Source: Nymphaea colorata
Taxonomy: Eukaryota; Streptophyta; Magnoliopsida; Nymphaeales; Nymphaeaceae
Assembly (NCBI RefSeq): GCF_008831285.2
Contig: NC_045141.1
Coordinates: 15,178,106-15,242,105, forward strand
Direction of reading: 5' to 3'
DNA: 64,000 bases
Shown here piece by piece: positions 12,698 through 24,600 of the stretch. How positions within the stretch are numbered: the stretch's first letter is position 1; each line of letters starts with the position of its first letter. The position numbers were made by a program, and so were the translations under genes. The notes below the pieces were generated by a model. That model had not been told where the DNA came from. It did not search any database and worked only from the letters and a program-made list of their open reading frames with translations.

Positions 12698-15600
12698 CGA
12701 TTTTGTTAGAAAAATTTGACTAAGAGATTGACGGATATGATTCTCGTCTAATTTGCATTCCCTTTTCTTTTTCTTTCTATCCGTCTTGGACGACGGCTGG
12801 TTCAGGTCGATTTTATGCATTCGAGAAGGCGCATAGGTTGGATCCGAGCTCCACTGGTCGAGGCGTCCGTCAGTTCAAGACCGCCTTGCTGCAGCGCCTG
12901 GAAAGGGTAACGTTCTTTCTTGCCTGTCCTCGATCACCTATTCTCCCGTTGGCGCTTTGATTTCTTTTTCACATTTAGCTGCACCGCGCTTCCCGCACGT
13001 TTTGTTAGAACGCTCGCCTATGTCATAGTCCTTAAACAGTCTTTTGCTTACACGGTCTTTTGCTTACAGTTCCACTGAACGGTCTTTTTTAATTAGCTGG
13101 ATACGATAATAAAACAGCAACCTGAGAGGCAGGTGTGGACACTATATTTGCTCACAGAAAAAAAATGCTTATTTTCATATTAACATTTCCACATTTACAT
13201 ACTTGTGCTTCTTAAAATTTTAAAATTTTATAAGTAGTACATCTTCGCTAGAACTCTATTGCTTCACCCCGGGTCCTTCACCCCGGGTCCTGCACTTCTT
13301 TTATATCAACTTACGTTGATTCTCATCCTCATTTTTTAGCCAGAGCTATATGGCTTCACCTCTGGGTCTGTCACGGGCCGACTCCTTCGGACCGCACGGC
13401 GCGATAAACTCTCACCAGTAAGCCGCAAGCCTTCATCTCGTTCAAGTGGACGCAGATCACTTGAACGTCTTTCCAAAAACAAATGACACAAAGTACACAA
13501 GAGTGTGGAAAGAAAACTCGCAATGTATTTACTTTAACAAGATGAATACATCACGAAGGAAGCAAGTAAGCTTTTAACTTTACTTACATAGGATGACCGA
13601 AGCCGCTTACAGAATTCTCATACCGACCATCCAAAACAAGAAATCCCAATATTACACTTGAGGCCGTTTTGGGAGGGTGCTCCGACACAGGTGAACACTA
13701 AAGCTTACACGAAGACTCAACTTAAGCAAAGAAAGTACATTACAAAGCAAATGACTGTACAGACTCTAGACGCAGGGGAACATGCTCCTCCCTTCAAAAC
13801 AAGCGCCGTCCTCGGCGCTAGCAGCTTCGTGGTAGACCCTGACTTCTTCTGGATGGCTTCGCTTCAAATGGAAGGCATACTCCATCGTTGGCTGGTCTTC
13901 GTCGACCCACTTGACCAAGTATCGCTTCGGTTCGCCAAGGTAGCTGAATGTTGTGCCGAAGGATCAAGTCCAACTGTTGATCGGTGGTCCTCCGGGTCGA
14001 AGGAGCTCGTTGCAAGATTGGTTCTCACCACGACTGGCTTCTCTCTGGGTCTTCAGCATCGGCGTAGAAGGGCTGAAATTTGCAGACGTGGAACATTGAA
14101 TACGCCTTGAAGTCTAGCGAGAGATCTAACTTGTATGCTAGCTTCCCCATCCTCTTGACCACAGTAAATGACCCTTCATACTTTCTGATCCGTGCTCGGC
14201 ATCGCCCACGAAAGATGCCTACCCGATCTGCGTGAAGCTTCACGAGGACTTGGTCGCCCGCTTGAAATTCCATCGACCCTCGTCTGGGACCAAACCAGGA
14301 GAGTTTTTAGACACTTCCCTGGCTGCCACCAAGTCCACCCCATCGTCGTGCTTCTGGCCTTTGTTCAATTGGAGCGCAGATATCATCGTGACCTTGCCCT
14401 TGTCTTTTCTCATTGTTGCCGCTGGCACCATGCAGAGAGACTTCTCATCCATGATGCTGACACTACGCAAGTGCGCCATTGGGACCATCTTCGCGGCACT
14501 AAGGAGCTCCATGCCGAGAATCATCTGATAATTGTCCATCGGGATCACAGAGAAGTTGGCTTTCTCTGACCAATCGTCAATCTTCACAACCACATCCCGA
14601 GCCACTCCATGGATGGGTTTTGCCTCTGAGTTGACTGCCTTCATGCACAACTCTTCCATCTCAATGGTGAGGCCTAGTCTCTTCGCCTCCACAACTGAGA
14701 CGAAATTGTGCGTGGCACCCGTGTCTATCATAGCCATCGTAGGCTTTTCGTTCACCAGAATCTCAATGTACATGATACCTCGTGACGGCCCTCGGCGGTG
14801 TGATCCTACCAGTACATGAGTTCTCTGGAAGGCGTCCCTGTCACCTTGGCTTTCTCTTCACGTTTCAATGAGTTGAAAAGCTGAAGTGCACCAATCCTCG
14901 ATCCTTCCCCTTCTTCAGTCCCGCTTTCGGTAGCCCTCGCGGCATTGGCCTGTTCAATAGGTCTCACCCGTTTTGGGCAGACATGCGTATAGTGCCTTCC
15001 TCCGCAGACCAAATAAGTTACTTCTTTTGGTGGCCCATTGTTGTCCTTGCGAAAGAAGGGTTTTCTCTCGGTGAGCTTTTGGGACGACGATTCATTTCTG
15101 TTGTCTCGCCGTTCCTCCCTCTTACTGTTGTGGTCAAACTCCTTTGTAGACTTGAAGGTATCTGTGTAGCTTCTGCGTTGGGTGTCGGCCAAGCGCTCGG
15201 CTGCCACATATGTCTGCTCTAAGGTCTCAGGATTCGATCTTTTCACGTCGGCTTGGGCCCAAGATTGGAGCCCTATGATGAACCAATGAATTTTATCTTT
15301 TTCTGTCATCATAGGCACGTCTAACATAACCTTTTGATAGGCCCAGATGTAATCCCTCAAGGCACCAGTCTGTTTCAGATTTGCAACCAACCTATAGGCG
15401 TGCCTTTCAGCATTCACGGGCATTGAAGTATCCCTTCAACTGTTTGCGGAAGTCGTCGAAGGTATGAATCGTGCACTCCCCATTCTCAATGTTCAACATT
15501 TTGCACCTCCACCAAACCACAACATCTCCCTCTAACAACATTGCTACGGTCTTGATCTTCAGATCTTCCTCTACGACGTTCTACAAGTCCAGGTAATAGT

Positions 15601-18600
15601 CGACTTGGAAAAGAAAGTTGTTGATCGCCCTCGCATCCCGGCTACCACAGTACTTCGCTGGACGTTGAACGTCGACCCTACTGGTCCTCTCTTGGCTACT
15701 ACTAGCTGAGTTCGTACGTAGCAGTCTCTGATTTGAAGCTTGAAGTCCAGTAACTTCGTCCTATAGGATCTTCACCAAGTCGGAGAGCGATCGTTTCATG
15801 GCCACTGACTCGGCCATCTGTTCCCGCATCAACTTCATCTCCTTATTGAATCCCTCAAAGGTCTCGGCAGCAAAGCTGATGGCTTCCTCATGGGTGACCA
15901 CATCTGCGACCAACCTATTCACTGTCTCTTCCAGGTTTCCCTGGTCATGGGCCGGGCTCGTCTTTTCTGGACGGGCCGGCTCCTTACCTTTGGCACCTCG
16001 CAAATTGTATTGGGATGCCATGGCATTTTCCTTAATAGCAGCAAGTCGACGTGACGCTCTACACCGACTCTCCAATCACTTCCCCAGATTGAGCAGAATC
16101 TGGGCTCTGATACCAGCTGTCACGGGCCGATTCCTTCGGACCGCGCGACGCGGTAAACTCTCGTTAGTAAGCCGCAAGCCTTCGCCTCGTTCAAGTACGC
16201 CTTTTCAAAAGCAAATGACACAAAGTACACAAGAGTGTGGAAAGAAAACTCGCAATATATTCACTTTAACAAGATGAATACATCACGAGGGAAGCAAGTA
16301 AGCTTTTAACTTTACTAGTATAGGATGACCGAAGCCGCTTATAAAATTCTCTTGCCGACCATCCAAAACAAAGAATCACAATATTACACTTGAGGCCGTT
16401 TTGAGAGGGTGCTCCGACACAGGTGAATACTAAAGCTTACACCAAGATTCAACATAAGCAAAGAAAGTACAATGCAAAGCAAATGACTGTACAGACTCTA
16501 GACGCAGGAAAACATGGTCCTTGTACTACGTATATACTATGGCAGTCGCACTTACAAAGTCGACTTAATTAATTAAAACCATTTAGTGACAAACGTATCT
16601 TTTTTGAAGTAGGTCATGAAAGAGGATGTTAGTTATAAGGCAAACAGACAATATGGATGTCGTAATAAAGTACCATTGTCTCCAATATCGTTCTTGTATT
16701 TTTAATGCAATTTTTTTAAGTATTTTTTGACAAGGTTGTTTTTTGAGAGAGAAGGTTTCTGAAAAAACTCAAAAAACTTTTAAAAAATAAGAAAATGAGG
16801 TCTAAATGAAATAAATCAAAAAATAATAAAAAACATAAATAAAACTATAGAAAAAATGATAAAAATGTTTTCATGATGAAAAATAATTTAGTTCAGGTTT
16901 ACATTTGAAACCCATGAAAAAATATAAAAATGAAAAAATAGTGAAAAATGCGAAAATGACGTGATAAATAGATTTTCCCACTTTTCATTCTTATTTTTCA
17001 CATTGATATTGTGATATTATAAAAAATATCGTGATATCAGTGACACTGCTATAAACCATACATTTACCAAGATCTTTGTCCTAAAAATAGTTAAACGCAG
17101 ACATTCGAAAGACGAACCATCATTACATTTGTTGTTAGAAAAATACAATTTTTGATCTTTATTGATGGCAAAATGATATACCCAAGTCTTAACCAGTAAA
17201 GAGCTCCATGCCCAGGCTAAATTTGAGCATTAAATCTTATAGTGAGAGAGGCCAAAGGGTAAATGCTATTTATGCATCTCTTCAAATAATTAGTTAAAGT
17301 AGTATTAGTGGCAGCAATTATCTAAGTAACAAAACCTTGAAGATGCCGACAGCCTCTCAAGCATACCTAGGGATGTGAATGAATCGGATTAAGATTGGAT
17401 ATCTGATTGAACATTTTCAAATAATTGCGTAAAGAACATTAATATCTGATTGGAAAATCTGATCAAAATCAGTGGATTCTGTTTAAAATAAATACTTGAT
17501 CGGACAACAAACAAAGAGTTGAACCATAAGTCTTCCCCTGCTGTCGAATTTCCTTCTTTGCTCTTCTTAATATGCCTTGGGGCTTCCACAGAGTGTTCCT
17601 GTTCACTGTTCATTGTTAATTTTCTGCTATATCTACCGACTCTCCGATTGTTGACCCTCTGTAAACGTTCATTTTTTGTTGTTTTCATCGCCCTTAACCA
17701 ATTTAGTTTTTTTTCCATAGAAGACATATGTATAACAACTTATAAAAAAGATATAGTTAAATACTATACTTGTATCCTGCTCGTGTATGTAGCTGTTAAC
17801 ATCAGTAAATGGTAAGTATTTGAGTAACAATTAGAATTCTTGTAGTTGTTACATTTTCTTGTATATATATATATATATATATATGAACCACATATTGTGG
17901 CACGGCCTTTAATCGTGTCCCGCTGCACAGATTAAGGGACGTGCCGGGATGTCTCCGGTCAAACCAGTCTGGAAGAATCCATGACGCTTGTAAACTCGTA
18001 GCGCCGTGCCATATCAGCATCACAGCACCTGGACCCACGGCTACGTACTTTGCTTGGACAATACTTTTCACTTTTGTCAACATTTCAACGAACTCAAGCA
18101 GCGTGTTGGTAGACAGGCAGCTTTCCTGCGGTGGACATGCAGCTTTCCTGCATGCGTGCATGATCTTTTTTTCCTTCTTCTTTTCTGGAGGAGATGCCGG
18201 TTGATGAGAGTGAATTGCATGCAACAGATATGCATCGGAAGAAGAAGATAGGAAAAATTGGGGTATTTTTGAAAATTTTTCAAAAAAAATATATTTTTTT
18301 CCGTTACAAGAGATCCCGTTTGTATGACGAGTATTATGATTATTGCAACCGGTTGATGCACAATTTTTGTGCACGAGGCCGTCCATGTGACTAGCGCGGA
18401 CGTCCTGGCTAGAGGAAACCAAACGACCGTACGAATGCACTCGTGTTCTCCAATCGGTCGTGTACACTTCCTGGTGTAGACCCGACAGGTCGATGTTACA
18501 AATAATTGCCATTGACGTTTGCTCGGCTATAGCGCCAATGTCAATAGTTTTCAGGTCTTGACGTCAAGATGCATACGAATATATGAAGCCAGAGGAATGT

Positions 18601-21600
18601 AACCTTTACAATGTCATGCCGCTGGGAGAAGCCGGTAACAAGGGTATCTTTTTTTCATGCACTGCTTTGGAAACTGCGAACTTGCACCCCAAGAGTTTTC
18701 AAGTAACAGCTGGTCTTTCGCATACCGATGCAAAGAGATCTAGATGCCAATGGAGAGCTTCCGCAGCTGTTTCTTTGTTTCCAGATAGTTGTCACGTTTT
18801 CCCATTGCCATCACGAAGTTCAAGCCACCCACGAAAAAGTTTCGCCTGTGTGGATACCTCTCCATGCGTCGCAAAAGCAAAATGTGTAATTAGCTTACCC
18901 TTTGGCAGGATAATTCACCAAGTCTGGCAGCCAGGTTAAAGAAAAGCGATGCACGAGAAATTGAAAGCTTTTATCAGCAGTATTATGAACACTATGTTAG
19001 AGCGCTGGACCAAGGAGAGCAGGCGGACAGGTAGAACTTTTCTCATAAAATTTATCTGGATACGATTGACATTTTCTATTATGATTATCATGATAGGGTC
19101 CAACTTGGTAAAGCTTATCAAACGGCTGGCGTGCTTTTTGAGGTCCTTTGTGCTGTCAACAAAACTGAAAAAGGTGAAGAAGTTGCTCCTGAGGTAGGGT
19201 ACTTTTGCCCCTACGCTGGTGGAATTAGCTGATCTTTAAGAGTAATTTCTGACTACGTTTAGCTTTGTTTGTATTCTTTCATGGCTACTTGCAGCAGCAT
19301 CCTCTTCCATACTATTGTGTTTTTTCCAACGTATTTTCTAAAAATGTTATTTCGGCTTGTTCAACCACAGATTATTGCATCTGCTAAAGATGTTGAAGAA
19401 AAGAAGGAGATATATACACCGTATAACATTCTTCCGCTCGATGCGGCTGGCGCTTCACAGTCTATTATGCAACTTGAAGAGGTATTCATATACCTTTCTT
19501 GACAATTAAGCGATTACATTCCCTGAAAGAAAAATTTTCCCGACAGTTCTTTACTCTTAAGACTTATGGCTTAGAAAGTTTGGCCGAACGTCCCTTTTTA
19601 CTTCAAATTTTTTTCATTTTACTTTTAACATAAAATTTTCATGCAACTTTGGGTGTGCATACATGCCTAGCGTGTGCGCGCGCGTTTGTCTATATACACA
19701 TTCCGCGGTGGAACCATTTGGTTGGCTTGCGTGAGTTGCTTAGTAGGCCTTGATTTTTTTCAAACATCTAACTGCATGAGTGGAGAATGTTCAAGAATAT
19801 AAGATTTCGATGTTTAGATCAGATTTTACGAGCCAAAAAAACAGAACCATGAGTGTTAGATCTTTATGAAGTCTTACCTAAACATCAGACTATGATGTCC
19901 ATTTTCCTATATGTTTCGATATTTTGCATCTTTCCTTGTGGTTACATTGGTCTTAAGATCTCTGTGAGCTCCTTTCCATATCTTGGATATGTTGCATCTC
20001 TTCTTGTGGTTGAATTTGGAAAATGACTACCAATTGATAGAATGGCCAGATGACCTTTAAATGTTAGGCAACAGGATTTACTTACTATGTAGTTGAGCAC
20101 CAAGAATATGAACAGTTGAACACCAGGGTGCTCTGGCTTCAACCATATGATGTTTGATGGGATGATTGTGAAGGCTAGTTAGGTGACTCGCGCTCAAAAA
20201 GCAACTATTACTTTTATAAGAAGCTACTTTTCATTTCTTTCAGATAAAGGCAGCAGTTGCTGCTTTGCGGAACACTCGTGGCTTGACTTGGCCTTCTTCT
20301 TTTGAGCAACACAAGCAGAAATCTAACCTGGACGTACTTGACTGGCTAAGGTCTATGTTTGGATTTCAGGTTAACTTCGACCTACTCCAGAAAATATTAT
20401 CATTCCATTGTTGTATACCGTTTAGTGTTCAAGGATACATTCTTATTCTGCACGGGTTGGCATCTATATATGCTGGTTTGTTTATGCAGAAGGACAACGT
20501 GAGAAACCAGAGAGAGCATCTCATATTGTTGCTAGCTAACGTTCATATCAGATTGACCCCAAAACCGGAGCCTCTTAACAAGGTAAATGATGTTCCGTGT
20601 ATAATGGTTTTATATTTTTGTATGCTCATCGAGTTATATTAAAGAAAGTAAAAAAAAAACAAAAATTCAAAATCTTACAATTACAACCGTCAATCCAGCA
20701 ACGCTTATTCAAATGAATGTTTCAGAGTATCTCATCTCAGTGGTCTTTGAAAAAAATCAGAAACTTTTAACTGGCATGAAAATGGTTTTTGATGAAGTAA
20801 TTGCAAAAGCAAGAGGCACACGGAGAGAGGACAGGAAATATAAAACAATAGAAAAGCTTAGTGTCCTTGATTATAAGAATGGATGGATTGGAAAAAGTTG
20901 TGATTATGGACTCTAAGATACTTCACAAGTTTCCACTGTTTCAAGCACAAAGGGAAATATGAGTAGTCTGTCCTAACATTTCTTTGCATGGTTTGATTCA
21001 ACAAGGAAATATGAGTAGTCTGTCCTAACATTACTTTGCATGGTTTGATTCAACAATCCAAACAATGATTCATTCACTGACGAGGACCAAAACAATCAAT
21101 GCAGAACTACAAAACACAAAAATAGGGTTTTCTTTATGTCTGGAGAGATCCATATCTTTTCAGACTTCTTCCTTGAAGTTTGTGTTGTAAACAGTTCTTG
21201 AACATTGTTACGTTATGACAATGGTTATTATAATTAGTTTATTTAGCTTGTTTTTCATTTTCAAATAAATTTCAAAGCTTTCTGAGCTTCCACAGCTTGC
21301 TTTTGCATTATTTGTTGGAAAAATGAATGTGGGCCCTAGATATAACTTATATCCAAACCCATATTTATGCAGAGAAAATCCAGTTTGTCACGGGCCGACA
21401 ACTTCGGACCGTGCGGCGCGACAAACTCTCGCCAGTAAGCCGCAAGCCTTCGCCTCGTTCAAGTGGGCACAGATCACTTGAACGCGTTCTCGAAAACAAA
21501 GGACACAAATTTGCACAAAGAGTGTGGAAAGAAAACTCGCAATATATTTCACTTTAGAGAGAAGAGTACATCACGAGGGAAAGCAAGTAAGCTATTACAC

Positions 21601-24600
21601 TTTACTTACAAGGATGGCCGAAGCCGCTTACAGAATTCCCGATGCCGACCATCCAAAACAAGGAATCCCAATATCACGACATCCAAAATAATTCTCAATA
21701 ATAAACTTGATAAAATATGCTTGATAAGAACTTACTAACCAAATAAAAATAGCTCATAAAAAAATGCTAAAGTCCAACAATTGATAACCTCAAAATGTAA
21801 ACTGCTTTATTCATCAAAATGAACATTACAAAAGAAGACTCGAGAAAACTCACCTAAGCTCACGTAGTGAGCTTCCACACCCAAGCACTTCCAAGCCCGA
21901 CACTCTTGCACTTGAGCACACACTAAAAATCAGCTTACAAAGTGAGCACACCAACTTTTTAGCTCAAAGGGGACTCAACCCAACTCACAATTTGAGCACA
22001 CACTCAACTCACAAAGTGAGCACACACCCAAGATCACTCAACCTGATTTTCTATGCTCTACAAAATGACTAGCCACTCCTATTTATAGGGAGGACTTAGT
22101 CACTTCTATTTCTTTTTAATCATGACATCCACCGACTTACAAAAAGAAAGGCTCAAAGCCTCTTGGGTCTTCTCAACCCTTCCCAAGAGTTGGTGATGAC
22201 TCTTTACAATCTCCCCCTCATTACCGACTCTCTACTCGTAACTCTTAACATTCTTCTATGCTTGATGAATGTTTGTATTGGTAAGCCTTTGGTAAAGGTG
22301 TCAGCAACTTGATCTTCTGAAGCAATTGACTGCAACTGAATCTCTCCTTTGAGTACTCTCTATATGATAAAATGATGTTCCACCTCTATGTGTTTCGTTC
22401 GAACATGGAAGACAGGACTCTCTGCAAGTCTGACTGCACTTTGATTATCGCAGTAGAGTCTCACTGCATAATCCACATCTTGTTTAATGTCTTTCAATAA
22501 TTGCATCAACCACACACATTCTTGTGCTGCTTGAAAAGCTACTCTATATTCTGCTTCCATTATAGACAGTGAAACTGTCGGCTTTCTCTTACTGCACCAT
22601 GAAATTGCACCACTTCCAAGACTGAATGTATATCTAGTGGTCGATCTTCGAGTTGATAACTTTCCAGCATAATCTGCATCACAATGACCAACAACTTGAC
22701 AACTTGTCACTTTTTCATAAAGTATACCAAAATCAAGAGTTCCTTTGATATACCTTAATATTCTTTTTACAGCTTCTAAATGTGGCTTCCTTGGAGTTTA
22801 CATGAACCTGCTCACGACACCAATTGCATAGGCAATGTTTGATCTTGATAGTGTTAAGTAGATTAGGCTTCCAACCAGTTGTTGATACATAGTGACATCT
22901 TCTAGCTTGTTTTCTTCATCAATTCTGAGCTTCACATTCATCTCAATTGGTGTTGAGATAGGTTTGCAACCGAGCATACCATACTTATGTAGCAAGTCAT
23001 GAGCATACTTCTTTTGACTTAAAAATAATCCTTTAGATTCGTAATCAATTTTCAATCCAAGGAAGTGTCGCAACTCTCCCCGCTCTTTCATTTCGAATCT
23101 CACTGTGAGATGTTCACGAATGAGATTAATTTCTTCATTGTCATGTCTAGTAATAATTAAATCGTCAACATAAAAAACAAAATAGTAAGATTCGTACCTC
23201 TTGTCTTGACGAAGAGACTCGAATTTGCTGAGGCGACTTGAAATCCACTAATCACAAAAAAATCAGCTATTTTCCCATACCATGCTCTTGGTGCTTGCTT
23301 CAGTTCATAGAGTGCTTTTCTTAGCTTGTAGACGTAGTCTGGCTTGTTTGGAGATTTGAATCCTTCATGATGATCTATATAGATTTCATGATCGAGATTT
23401 CGATATAAGAAAACATTTTTCACATCCATCTGCCATAGCTTCCAAGATTTGCTTGTAGCAATGGCTATCAGAATACGTACGGATGTGATCTTCACAACAT
23501 GACTAAAAGTTTATTCAAAGTCAATATTATACTGCTGAGAAAATCCTCTAGCAACTAGTCGAGCCTTATATCTATCGACTAAACCATCTGCTTTTCTTTT
23601 TATTTTGTAAACCCACTTACAAGTAATGAGCTTTACTCCTGCAGGTTTTGGTACGAGCTCTCAAGTCTCATTATGCTCCAATGCCTTCATTTCATTTTTC
23701 ATTGCTGCTTGCCATTTTTCAACATCTTTTGCTTCTTCAAAAAAAGCTAGCTCGATCTCCTTCATGATGGCACAATCTACATCTGCATACATGGGATTTG
23801 ATTTTGGTATTCTTGTTGATCTTCGTAGTGTTATGGGTGCTTCTTCTTCTTCTGGCTCTTCAAGTTGTGATGGTCTTTCTTCTTATATACTTTGTTGTTG
23901 AAGAGGACCGACTCCTGTTCTCCATGGATCTACTCTTTCTTCTTGTCTTGGTCTATGAACTTGTTTATCTGGTCGTATTACTTCTATGACTTTCGGCTCA
24001 GGCTCTCCTTGATTCATCTCAAATTGTATTTTGTTTCGAACATTTCTCTAAAAAACTGGAGAATCTGGAAGTGCCTTCTTTTCATCTGACTGCCAGGATG
24101 ATATTTCATCGAAGATGACGTCGTGAGAAACATAAACTTGTCTTTTGCTAGGATTAGCACATCTCCAACCCTTTCGATATGAATAATATCCAATAAAGAT
24201 ACACCTTTGTGCCTTCTTGTCGAACTTAGTCCTGTGCTGCTCAGATAGAAAGACATAACATACACAACCAAATACTCTAAAATAACTCACAGACAACTTC
24301 TTTTTATGGAGCATTTCATATGGAGACTTAAAATTAAATATTGGCAACGGTAGTCAATTAATGACATGTACAGCAGCGCTGACACACTCAGCCCAAAATC
24401 TTGGTGACATGTTCTTTGCATGCAACATGCTTCGACATGTTTCTGCTATGTGGCGATTCTTTTTTTCTGCCACTCCATTTTGTTGTGGCATATAGGCACA
24501 TGTGAATTGCCTTCAAATGCCATGTTGCTTCATGTATGCCATAAACATATCAGATATATATTCGCCACCATTATCGGTGCGTAGACATCGAATTTTATGC

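Larger units (their letters stand above)
13369..16514 (-). mobile_element. Non-autonomous Ty3 chromovirus-derived LTR element lacking RT, RNase H and integrase core (TR-GAG-like)
   Basis: Two direct LTRs (13369-13782 and 16119-16514) start TGTCACGGGCCG and end in ...CA. They flank 2.3 kb. Next to the right-hand LTR, on the minus strand, is a primer-binding site reading TGGTATCAGAGCCCAGAT (initiator tRNA-Met type). Next to the left-hand LTR is a minus-strand polypurine tract (GAAGGGAGGAGCA). Coding order on the minus strand is gag, protease, integrase C-terminal domain, chromodomain. Nothing encodes RT, RNase H or the integrase core. The five bases outside the element are GGGTC and TGGTC, an imperfect target duplication. 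The element sits in CalS5 intron 2, antisense to the gene. Confidence 0.88.
12055..20582 (+). other. CALS5: CalS5 exons 1-7: N-terminal cytosolic region (Vta1-like domain)
   Basis: Residues 1-280. It includes [10 protein letters not shown] near the start, then [31 protein letters not shown] and [16 protein letters not shown], the hallmark N-terminal callose synthase helices of the Vta1-like domain. The middle carries [14 protein letters not shown] and [11 protein letters not shown]. The start ATG at 12055 follows a GC-rich leader and gives the family's usual N-terminal length. Confidence 0.9.

Noticed and set aside
21880-22040. CRISPR-like array of GTGAGCACAC repeats
   Set aside because: The repeats are short, irregular and part of a copia LTR, with the same pattern in the partner LTR at 26560-26740. 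This is a plant nuclear genome.
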